In this document: one piece after another, positions 11,501 to 21,800 of the stretch | Layout: each line of letters starts with the position of its first letter | How positions within the stretch are numbered: position 1 is the first letter of the stretch | Assembly: GCF_963678635.1 (NCBI RefSeq) | Contig: NC_087069.1 | Location: 46,394,276 to 46,458,275, forward strand | Reading direction: 5' to 3' | Source of the DNA: Symsagittifera roscoffensis | Taxonomy: Eukaryota > Xenacoelomorpha > Acoela > Convolutidae | Length of the DNA: 64,000 nt | The notes under the pieces: model-generated | Databases searched by the model: none | Seen by the model: the letters and a program-made list of their open reading frames with translations, nothing else | Told to the model about the DNA's origin: nothing | Made by a program: the position numbers and the translations under genes

Positions 11501-14500
11501 CAGCGAAATTTTCAAGGGATCTACTTAACAATCTTTTTTTGGATTTTTTTTTGCTGTTCTGCCAACGAACTATACGTAATTAACAACTCAATCGCCATAA
11601 TAGCCCGAAAGATAAATTGGCTATAGATAATAATTCGAAAGCTTAAATTAAAAAGAGATTGTTCACTTTGTTTTGACTTTGTAACAGCACCTCACCCAGG
11701 GGCGGATTTGGGGGGGGGGACGTACGCCCCCCCCCCCCCCCTCAGGGATTTGACCCCTTGCCGACCCAAAGGGTCCCCCCTTTGATACTTTTTCAGAAAT
11801 CCATTTTTGGCTGACCGACCCTAAAATTTTTCTAAAGGCGCCTTCGGCGCCAATAAATGCTATTTTTGAGGGGGAGCGCGCGCCAAAAAAACGCATTTTT
11901 TTTGGTCAAAATTTTTCAAAAAGTGCCCAAAAACGGCTTTTTTTGACTGGTTTTTCAAAAATTTGCCTGCGGCGCAGAAAGTTTTGCCAAAATAAGGGCA
12001 AAACAGTGCTTTAGGAGAGCGCGAAAAATAAAATCAATTTGGTCGACCTAAAAAAAAAAAAAGGTCGTCAAAATTTTTTGAAAATCCGCCCCCCCCCTCG
12101 AGAAAATCCTAGATCCGCCCCTGACCTCACCTGTTTTTTTTGCCAAATTTGAAATTTGTCGCACTTTGTCTCTTATCAAAAGACAAAGATTTTACGGGTT
12201 GTCCTGTTATAAGTTCAAATTTTTAAATGAGTTTAGATGGATAAATGTTTTTAGGAAAAAGGCGCCGAGTTAGCAGCTGACCAACTGCAACACATGATCA
12301 AACAAATGACAGTATTCAAAACCAACTTGGAAGATTTTGCAGTCAAACACAGAACGGATCTGAAGAAGAATCCAGAATTCAGAGCTCACTTCCAGCAAAT
12401 GTGTGCCCAAATAGGAGTGGATCCTCTGGCTTCGAGCAAGGGCTATTGGGCACAGACATTGGGAGTTGGAGATTATTATTACGAATTAGGTAGACATGCG
12501 TTAGAAAAAAATAGAGGGAATTGCTCATGCCAGAAGGAACGATTGTTCAAAATTTATAATTTACAATTAAAATTAATAATAGACTTAATTGATAATGCTT
12601 TTTTGCAAGCGTTATCAAATGGGGAAACAGGCTTTGTAAGTTAACCTTAAATTGGCCTGTTTGTGATGGAGGTAAAGGGAACACGTGGGAATTCAAAGGT
12701 CGTGGGTTCGTATCTGACCAGGAACTGAGCTTTTTATGCTAACGTAAATTTTTCAGCCTGGCAAAAATGCTTGGACTATTGTTTGTCTGCTTATTTCTGT
12801 CGGCTTAGTTGCAAAAGCGCTGAATCTGCCGACGATTTGAGCTTTTAAACTATCATTCAAAATCGTAGCAGTAAACAACTAACTGGTTCATGAAAATTTT
12901 CTAACAACACATTTAACCGGCTGGTCAATCAACTGGAAAAAAAATGGGTTTGTTTGCTTGGTCGCAGGGACGGTTCTAGGATTTTCTCGAGGAGGGGGGG
13001 GGGGGGATTTTCAAAAAAAAATCGAAAATTTTGACGACCTTTTTTTTAGGTCGACCAAATTGATTTTTCGAGGTCTCCCAAAGCACTTTTCTGCGCCGCA
13101 AGCAAATTTTTGAAAAAACAGTCAAAAAATCGCGTATTTTTTGGCGCGCGCTTCCTCTCAAAGTTAGTATATATTGGCGCCAAAGGCGCCTTTAGAAAAA
13201 TTTTAGGGTCGGTCGACCAAAAATGGATTTCTGAAAAAGTATCAAAGGGGGGACCCTTTGGGTCGGCAGGGTGTCGAATCCTTGAGGGGGGGGGGGCGTC
13301 CCCCCTCCCCTAAATCCGCCCCTGCTTGGTCGTTATGGTTTTGTTTGCTTGAAAAAAAAATGGTTTAGTTCTGAACGTAGCACTCTTATATAGGTCTTGC
13401 TGATTTTTTTTTTGTTTATCTTTCGAGAAAAAGTCTTAAAATTTGTTCACGCTCAATTTTGATTTTTCGCGGTTTGACTTGTGATTTATTTTTAAATTCA
13501 GTGCATTTCCATTGTTAAAGGGAAGGCACACTCCACTATCGAACAGCAAAATTGTAAAGGTCACGAAAAACGTGATCGACTTCCAATTTTGAAATTGGAA
13601 ATTAATTATCAGATTTCCCAGCGAAATTGAAATTTTGCATATTGAGCCAGTTTTCTCAAAATGGGTTAATTTTAACAAAAAAGTGTCCATCAAAAGTTGT
13701 TCTACAAATTCGAAGAGCTTTAATGCCATCTATTTGTTCTTCAAAAATTGGAATTCTCTGTGCTATTTGCTTAGCAACTGGTTATGCTTAATGTTTTTTA
13801 TACTCTTTTTGGAATCCGAATTAAGACCAACTGAGTTTTGATTGACCAACTGAATTTATTTTTTTTACTTTTATTGGAATCCGAATCAAGACCAACTGAG
13901 TTATGATACGATACTGTAAAATGTGGTAAAAATTATATTGCAAATTCTGGTGTAAAATAGTGAAGATTCTTCTCCTTTTCACGAAGAATTCAGAAACTAA
14001 AAAGCAGAAAAACAACAAACCATTGCATTTACCACTAGCCAAAGCCACCGTTTAAATTTCAGCGATAAAGAGAAGCATGAAAACAATTAATTAATTGATG
14101 CTTTGATAAATTGTAAACTGGTTTTCATATTTTTTGGGGTTGGGTGCATATGCATAGGTGTCCCTGACTTATGTGTCCTGAAAAAATGTTCGAATTGATT
14201 TTCTGTGATTTGATGTTATGGTCTGTTAGGCTCAGATATTTTGGGTTTGTTCGAGCATACTATATTTAGATCTTGTGTGTGCTAACGGACCGTAGACCAC
14301 TCAAGCGAGACTAGTTTAAAAGAAACAAAGTTTTTTTCAGAGCGCCGCTTGCAGAGCGGAGTAGTTATTGGTTTCAAGATCAGAATGTCGGAAGTTCGAA
14401 TCTTGGGTCGGACGAAATTTTTGCTGTTTTGTCTAAAATTGGAATAAAAAACGTAAATCGGGTAAAATGGAAATATATCGAAAACGGTTCACCCGATCGG

Positions 14501-15568
14501 GCCAAAAGATAAAACACGGTTAAAGTTTGCTCACAATTTAATTCAGTCTCTACCAGTCCTGGGAACGGGGTGAAAACCATTTCTCATTTTGTATCATCAG
14601 ATCAAGAGTCAAAATGAAGAAAGCGTTCGCCACTTTTTTAAGCAATTGTGGCGTTTTATAACAAATTAAAAATTTTGCTTTCAGTTTTTTGGGCCGTTTT
14701 CATTCCTTTACTCTGCTAATGGCTTTTTGCTTGGCTGAAGAAGTTTTGGACAGTTTTTGGGCCAGTGTTAATGGGTAGATTTCAGTTTTGGGCAGTTGTG
14801 GCCGAGGCATTAACATATGCGACACAAATTTTCAGACACGGATTGAATTTTCGTTTTTATCTACAGTAAGGCAGTTTTTTTTTCAGGCGTGCAGATTATT
14901 GAAGTTTGTATGGCTACGAGACCTCTAAATGGAGGTTTGATACCCATTGACGACTTGAGAAAGCGACTGAACAAAACAAGAAAAACTGACAACCAGGTGT
15001 CAAATGATGACATTGTTCGAGCTATCGGGAAATTAAAGGGCTCTTTTCTAGGTTCCTAACTTTTCCAAAATGATATTTTTCAAAATGATGTTAATACCAA
15101 AAAAATAGACGAGCGAAATTTCTCTTTTTTAAAAACAACCAAGACATATCTTCAACGTCTTTTTTTAGACTGACTTGATTTCGCATAATTTGGCACGTAT
15201 GAATTTTTAATTGCTTTTTTGAATGAAAATTTTGGAGCTTGGAGAAAATGATCAATAAAATCTAGAAATGAGCCAATAATTTGCAGAAACTTGGAGATGG
15301 TTTTGCTTTAATTCCAATCAACAAATCCTATTTCATTCAATCAGTTCCCGGTGAATTGAACATGGATCACACGGCGTTACTAGCTCTGGCTGAGAAAAAC
15401 GGAGGCCAAATATCGAAATCGTATCTGGAAAAATCTGGACTTAACTGGCAAGAAGAAAGAGTAGATAGAGCTCTGGAGTATCTGTTGAAAGAAGAGTTAG
15501 CATGGGTTGATAAACAGGGCGGAGAGATTAGTTATTGGTTCCCAAATGTATTTATTAATGAGTCTTGA
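8527..15568 (+). CDS. SNF8: Vacuolar-sorting protein SNF8 (ESCRT-II subunit VPS22/EAP30)
   Basis: SNF8/VPS22 is the winged-helix core subunit of ESCRT-II, which sorts ubiquitinated membrane proteins into multivesicular endosomes with VPS25 and VPS36. Exons: 8527-8589 (ATG, residues 1-21, MPRGVGIAG..., donor GTTGGT), 12255-12489 (donor GTAGAC, phase 1), 14887-about 15038, and 15287-15568 (stop TGA). Family hallmarks are [67 protein letters not shown] and LKEELAWVD. The sum is 732 nt, or 243 residues against about 258 in vertebrates. The exon 3 donor is not clear: the conserved KLK is followed by GGCTCT, not GT, while the next exon starts cleanly ([10 protein letters not shown]) at a TTTGCAG acceptor. 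Introns 1 and 2 carry hAT-like miniature elements, and intron 1 also carries a tandem array. The next gene starts about 300 bases downstream on the same strand. Confidence 0.93.
8765..8828 (-). repeat. tRNA-derived SINE-like sequence (reverse)
   Basis: On the - strand, GGTAGTGGTTAGAGC resembles a tRNA D-arm/A-box. TGACC/GGTCA forms an anticodon-like stem with a 6-base loop, and a degenerate T-arm (GGTTCCGAATCGATTCC) follows. No closed acceptor stem is seen. It lies in SNF8 intron 1. Confidence 0.45.
9378..9620 (-). repeat. Cluster of AAATTAGACG motifs, inverted relative to the 264-bp array
   Basis: The motif GAAATTAGACG or close variants occur about seven times, including the pair AAATTAGACGATAAGCAAATTAGACG. 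The reverse complement of that pair recurs in every unit of the array at 9808-11124. The text CCCTCAAAGAC.GAGTTT also occurs in both places. It looks like one terminus of a DNA element whose other end has been amplified. Confidence 0.5.
9808..11124 (+). repeat. Tandem array, about five copies of a 264-bp unit
   Basis: Units start at about 9808, 10072, 10336, 10600 and 10864 (GTTAAGAAAAAGTTTTGTTGG) and are almost identical except the first, which has several substitutions. Each unit carries two or three CGTCTAATTTC motifs. The period of 264 is a multiple of three, which produces identical 61-codon open frames on the - strand; these are shadows, each closed by the same stop. The array lies in SNF8 intron 1. 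Confidence 0.9.
11372..11427 (+). repeat. tRNA-derived SINE-like fragment
   Basis: GGCAGTTGGTCGAAAGACCCGG followed by GGTTCGAATCC, a perfect pol III B-box, resembles the 3' half of a tRNA. The 5' half is not tRNA-like. Confidence 0.4.
11697..12123 (+). mobile_element. hAT-like miniature element (MITE), copy 1
   Basis: The 427-bp element begins CAGGGGCGGAT and ends ATCCGCCCCTG, perfect 11-bp inverted termini. It is flanked by an 8-bp target-site duplication ACCTCACC at 11689-11696 and 12124-12131. TIRs of this type and 8-bp duplications are the hAT superfamily signature. The interior has long C and G tracts and no transposase. It sits in SNF8 intron 1 just before exon 2. Confidence 0.9.
12655..12725 (+). 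repeat. tRNA-derived SINE-like sequence
   Basis: Near the SNF8 exon 2 end, TGATGGAGGTAAAGG...AAAGGTCGTGGGTTCGTATCTGACC has a degenerate B-box (GGTTCGTATC). It is not a closed tRNA. Confidence 0.3.
12965..13324 (-). mobile_element. hAT-like MITE, copy 2 (reverse orientation)
   Basis: The 360-bp element begins CAGGGACGG and ends ATCCGCCCCTG. Its 8-bp target-site duplication CTTGGTCG is perfect at 12957-12964 and 13325-13332. The interior matches copy 1 in reverse orientation (GGTCGACCAAATTGATTTTTCG, GGGACCCTTTGGGTCGGC). It lies in SNF8 intron 2. Confidence 0.9.
13374..13830 (+). repeat. Dispersed repeat family B, copy 1
   Basis: It shares with 44262-44690 and 61281-61712 an ordered series of blocks: AGGTCTTGCTGATTTTTTTT, CGCGGTTTGACTT, CACTATCGAA, GGTCACGAAAAACGTGATCGA, CAGATTTCC and TGGGTTAATTTTA. 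All three copies have the same orientation. No coding sequence is seen, and the class is unknown. Confidence 0.6.
14340..14420 (+). repeat. tRNA-derived SINE-like sequence
   Basis: AGAGCGCCGCTTGCAGAGCGGAG... to GGAAGTTCGAATCTTGGGTCGG has a B-box-like GTTCGAATC and tRNA-like length. The acceptor stem is not paired. Confidence 0.35.
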
Positions 15569-15864
15569 TGATTCTCCGAAACTAAACTGAAATAGAATTT
15601 AGCGATAAATTTGTTTTCTGTGAGCTATTTTATCTGCCCGACTAAAATAATTTCCGAATTTTTTTTTCATAATGAGAAATCATTCTCAAATTTGGTACCG
15701 TTAGCTGGGTATGAGCAAAAATTTGGCATCGTTTTCATCAAAGTAAACAAAAATCAGGTTTTTTATGCTTACGACTTAATGTTTTATATGCAGACCAGTG
15801 CTAGTATTCGGTTATCATGAGTCATTCTTCAAAATAGACATTGAAAGCTTTCAGGCCTGTACCT

Positions 15865-18800
15865 ATGAAAGACTTCAAGAAAAAGAAGCATCTCAAATCG
15901 ATTTTAAACGAATGCTTCGAGATCAGTGAAACGCCAACAAACACAGTGATTCTCAAAAACGCTGGACTTGTCAATGGGTTCACTTGTACAGATATCTATT
16001 CGCTGGTAAATAATCATAACCAGGTTAAATTAAGCGAAAAGGATGTTTATCCAAATGTTTATAATAATGAACTCGTTAAATCGGATGATAAAATAAAAGC
16101 TCCGAAAGAGATTTTCATGTTCGAAACGAAATCATATAGCGTCGTTTTATTCGAATCGGAAAACGACAGTACGAGTTTTGTTGAATGTTTCGACGGATTT
16201 GTGGCTCCTGATGATGTCGACAGGAGTAGTAACAATAGTCGGGAAGCGAGAAGAGTTTTGTATTGTTTCTATGTGGAGAATCTGGATGAGTGGTTGTCAA
16301 AGAGAGCAAATTTTAACGCAGGTAATCAAAAAATTTTAATTTTTTTTTGCGTTGGACATTCAAGGTTTTAAAAACTATTAATTGAACAGTTTTTTCGTGT
16401 TGTGAGAAACAAAACCACGTGCATTTAGATATGAGTTAGAGTTGGTTTCTACTGCAATTGGAAGTTATGTATATCTTAGAGAATTTTGAGGTATTAAAAG
16501 ATTTCAATAAAAGAATTCAAACTATTTTAACGTTAGGACTTTTGGATCTCATAGCTACCCCTCCCATTCTGCAGTTTGGGAAACATTCGCTGCTGGGTTC
16601 GAAATCCGCATATGCATCTAAAATCATTGATTTAGTTGTTTACAGGCGTGATAAAGTTTTTACTAGGTACCGTAGAGTGGGTGTTAAAGAGATCCGAAAC
16701 TTTAAATTACTATTGCTACAAGTCTGTTAGTTTGGTCTCAGGAAAAAGCAAGCTTGAAAGATGGGTTGGCTCTTTTCCAGTCCCCCCCCCCCACCTTTCA
16801 AACTACCGAATTTTATGTTTGTTTTACGTGTTATTACGGCTAAATGCGTGATGTTACGCTGTAAGGTATGAAGAACAAATCTGTTCACAGTTGTCGATTT
16901 GTTCACCACACCTAATTTCATTGCCTTATGACAATGTTAAATAAGCTTTTCGTTGAGTTTGAAGGGGGGCGGGAAAAGAGCCGATGGGTTCCGCATTTTC
17001 TGTAAAAACTTCAAAAATAAGTAAACAAATGCGAACCATGGTTTGGAAACTTTTCTTCGGGGACTCATCTTAGTTTTAGGGACCCAACTATCATACTAAA
17101 CTTGTAAGTTAATATTTTTTTCTCCTTGACTAGAATGTCTCTCCGATGGCTCTTCTCTCCCACCCGGAATGGAAGTGATTCATGACGTCATTAGTGAAGA
17201 GAGTGAACAGCTGCTGATCAAATTGGCCATGAACAGATTGGAGAGCGAAAATAACAGTGAGTGAGTAGCTAAAAGTTTCTGTTTCTATTTAGTAAACGAA
17301 TGGGTTTTCCACTTTGAACCCCCACATATGATTCTACAACACAATATTTGCACTAGTCTAAAAAAACTCTCAAGGTCTCAGAGTCTGAATGTTAAACAAT
17401 CTTCAGCTTTGAATAATTGGATCTGGAATTGTTTTTTCAGAAGTAAAGCAAGTGACATTCTGAAACATAGAAGAGTGGTTCATTTTGGCTACAATTTCAA
17501 CTACGACACAAATGGAGTGGACGAACACTCGGATGGATCCCAAATTCCCCCTCCGATTCCCCAGGCGTGCTTTGACTGGTTTTTGAATGGAATGGTTGGA
17601 GAAGGCAGAATTCCAGAGTTGCCAGATCAACTCACAGTCAATGTTTATGCTCCTGGTATGTGAAATGCTCCGTTAGTTCGATCAAGCTTAAAATAATTGT
17701 TTCTCGATAATTTTGTCTCTAATAGTTCAAAGACTCTATTGAAAATTAGCATAGTGATTTTTAATTAGAATCGGTGAATACTGTCAAGCAATTAAAATAC
17801 GGTTGAAACGAATAAGGAAGGTTTATTATTTAAACTCGTAGTTACTAATTAAAGCTGAAGCTGATGAAAAAAATGACAGCTAATCAAAATTAGCGAGCGA
17901 TTTAAGTCGCCGAAAACAGCAAAGATATGTAATCAACAGAACATCTCAATTTATTCGATCGTTTTCATTTGTTTTCGTTAATTTGTTGATGCATGGAGTT
18001 ATGAGTTAGCGATTTTTCCATCATAGTCCTCACAATAAAATTCAATATTCATTGTATTTGGGTTTGGGGCTATAAGGTTTAATTTTATGTGGGATGAATT
18101 GGGTACCTTAGTAGCTTCAAATTTCAAATCATTTTTGTCATCGTTTAAATTTTAGGCCATGGGATCCCAAGTCACGTTGACACTCACAGTGTGTTCACGG
18201 AGTCTCTTCTATCTCTGTCATTGGGATCACCATGTGTCATGGAGATGAAATTAAACTCAGCTGATCAGCTGTTAAGTGATGACCAATCTGCTATCGGATG
18301 TTCCTCTTCTAAGGTTAAAAAAAATATTAAAGATTTGCAAGAAAGCTCAGAGCAAAATTAAACATAAGTGACTGCAGCGATGTAATTATGCAGCAAATTT
18401 CAATTTTTTTAAGCAGAAAATGAGAGAATAAGCTGTAAAAGTTATGCTCCCTGAATTTTACGGGTAGCGTTTGGAAAATTATTTGAAAAGATCATTTGTT
18501 ACACTAGTAAGCAGCGTACTGTATTAGTACGAACCGTCTTTTTTTCTAACCAAATTCGCAAATAAAAGTGTTCATTGAAAGTGTTCACTTATTCGGTGGC
18601 ACTTTTTCTATAATCACGATCTGTAGCATTGGTAATTTCGTAGCATCTGTTCTCTGCTTTAATTGTGGCTAGTGCTTGCCGGTCGCTAGGAAACGGTGGC
18701 TGAAAGAATTGGTTGTGAGATTCCGAATCTCGAGATCGCTTTATTAGATCCGACTCTTAGCAAAAGTTATACTTATTCGAGGCTTGTTTCTAGCTTGTTT

Positions 18801-21800
18801 AATTTCACCTCTTAGAGTTCACTTTTGACGTTTTCTCGCTAGTGTTTGCGAAGCACAGCTTCGCCTCTGTGTTATCTGGCTAGATTTGTGAAGAATTCAA
18901 ATTATGTTCAATAAATTTGAGTTATTGTTCCGATCATTGAAAATGAGGGAGGAACTTTGTATTCGGATGTTTTAGTTATTTTTCAACTTTTTTTGTTTTC
19001 AACGTAAAATCAGGTGCCAGAAATAATCTTCATACCGGTTTGTGTTCGATCGTTTTTTTTAGTCCAATTGAAGCGACTAAAGGCGAGCGAGAAACCTTAC
19101 AATTGCTTTTTTCAACTTATTTAAGCCGCGAAAACTTTGTTTTAGCTGAGAAAAGTTATTTTTCTGGATTTTTGTAAGAGAAATTTCTGGAATCAAAAAC
19201 TTCTAACTTTTTGATTTTTTTTATTGATTGTTTGATTTTCTTGTCTTTTTTCTACAACAACTGTTGTCCATATTGCATGTTTTATTATGGATGTCGAATA
19301 TACCCTAGTTTTACTTTTATCGCTCAAATCTTTTTATCACAACTCGCAGAAAAAAAAACGATACTATTTGAAAAACATTTTTGTATTTGTTAAGTCTATA
19401 GTCGGAACATTCTGTGCTATTTGCTCAGTAACCGGCTATCCTTGTTATTTGATTAAGCAATGGATAGTTAGATAACCGGGGGTGAAAAGAATAAGAATCG
19501 GAGGAAATTTGAAAGGATGGAAGTGGTTGAAAAACCATGACGGTCCGAAGTCCCATCGCAAAGCCTGACGACACAGTTTGTCCAAATGTTTTTTTTTTCG
19601 AGTTGTTTTTGGTCAATGGTAATTTAAATTGAATGTTGATTCGTAAAAACGATTCGACTCAGTATTCGAACAGCTTTAAAATTGAAAATGGCTATAAATA
19701 ATTCTTTTTGAAACATTTGTTTAAGGTGAGAAAAACACCAGTACTGCTGCCCAGAAGAAGTTTAACTATATTTGAGAAAGAATCGAGGTATCTTTGGAAA
19801 CATGGAATAGTTCCGAGAAAATTCGATTCCTATTTGGACCAGAAGACTGGAAAACGGGAGACGTTTGAAAGAGGCACTCGTGTGTCATATACGTTTAGAA
19901 AACTGAGAAAGCCAGCTGTTTGTGATTGTGGTCAGTACTTTGTTGTCCTATTTTTTTGGAATTTCAAATCGGTTTTTGTCGACACAGAAAACAATTTAAC
20001 GATCACGACTAAAAAAGGCTTTAATATGATATACAACTCGACCCATTCCGATGAGTATTTGTGGTACCTGATTTTGCGTGGAAAAGAAAAAACTAAAACA
20101 CCCGAATACAAAGTTTCTCCGCAATTTGCAAATGGTCGGATCAACAAAAGCTACCCATAAATTTTGAAGTACCAGCGAGCGAAATGACAAGCAAACAAGA
20201 CTGCTCGTGCCAGGGCAAAGCCCTGAGTGTCCCGTCCCGACTACCGCTTAAACTCATTGAAATAGCTTTCGAAACTTGGCAATATTCAAACCCCCATAAC
20301 TTCCGAAAATTGATCATAGGTGAACTATCTTTTTAAAGTTAAGCTCAAGGCGTAAATAGCTTCCAGATAAAACTAAAGAAATCATGTAAACTTTGACTTA
20401 GAACGATTTAAGTCGAAGTTTGTCTAGAAAAAAATACAAGCTCGCCGAGCACAAATACTCCCTTACTTTCTTCAAAAGTCGGAACAACGCTTTACCAGTA
20501 CTGTACGTTTTATTGCCTAGAAACTATCTAAATAATAATAAACATTCTAATTTTTTATTTGGCGTTTCGAGATCTCTGAAAAGCTGGATAAAAGAGTCTT
20601 TACTTTAAAAAATTGCGCTGAAAAAAAATGTTGATTTTCAGTTTTTGAAGACTTGGCCGAAAAATGTCTTGTTTTTGCGCTCAAAATAAGTAAATATTGG
20701 CATCTGCCCCCCAGCGCCTGAGCGGCAAATTTAAGATCATCTTACGTTTTTTTGCTGTCAATGAAAGTATTTAATCTACTCGATCAGAATTTAATCATCG
20801 ATTTATCAAACTCTTTTTATTTCAGATTTCCCAATGCTATGTGACACACAGCAGAAAGCGGAGAAAGATCGGAATGAAAAATCTCGACCGGAACAAGATG
20901 AAAAAATGTTATTACCCAAGTCAAGCCAAGATGCTGAAAAACTGGAGGCTAAATTTGTCCAAGGAGTAAGTTTTCAGCTTTTTAACAACAATATTTTATG
21001 CAACAGTTGATGATTTACGTATTATTTGATTTTATGATTAGGGTAGCTCGTATGTGCCAATTTGTGTGATTGCCTGAATCATCATCATCATCATCGGGTT
21101 TATTTATCCATTTCTTTCGGAATTCAGAAGTGCTTCTGGGTTAATAATAGCACTGAGTCTCTACATAGTATAATATTGTTGTTTGAATAGAATGATTTTC
21201 GGAGTTTTCATGAAACTGTTTTTTTTTATCTCAAAACGCATAGAAATTCGTAGTTTGTTTCATATCTTGCAGCCTACTGTCAAGTTCTTTCCTGTGGTTG
21301 AAATTTAGAATTCATTTAGTACTGAGCAATGACATTCGGATTGTAAAATGTTTCGATCTTTTATATACGAGAAGCCAATGAAGGTCATGAATTTAAAGTT
21401 GTCGATCAAAGGACGTGGATGATAGTTTACTCCTCGAGGTACGCAAAAAGAACACTTAGCAAGGCTCGAAAGCGTTTGACAATGTAGGCTGCTAGCTATC
21501 AAACAAACTACAAATTTCTCTGCATTTTGAAACTAATGAAAGTTTCAAGAAAACTCTCAGAATAGTTTTATTCAAATACCAATATTACACTTCGTGGAGA
21601 CTCAGTAGTTTTATTGATCCAGAGTTTTTGTGAATCCCGAAAAAATTATAAATAAACCCGATGGTGATGATAATTTTGAGATGAAGGCTGGTACTACAGA
21701 ACCGATGAAGGCTGTATAAAGTATGCTGCAAAAATCTGTGTTTTTTGGAGTGGCGCTAGCTCCTGTATCGGCGTCCTATCAAGCAGCGAATTGCAATAAT

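Noticed and set aside
19931-20160. Continuation of ALKBH8 exon 5 as coding sequence
   Set aside because: Similarity to ALKBH8 stops at the GTCAGT donor and resumes at 20826; the extra open text is dispersed repeat family C.
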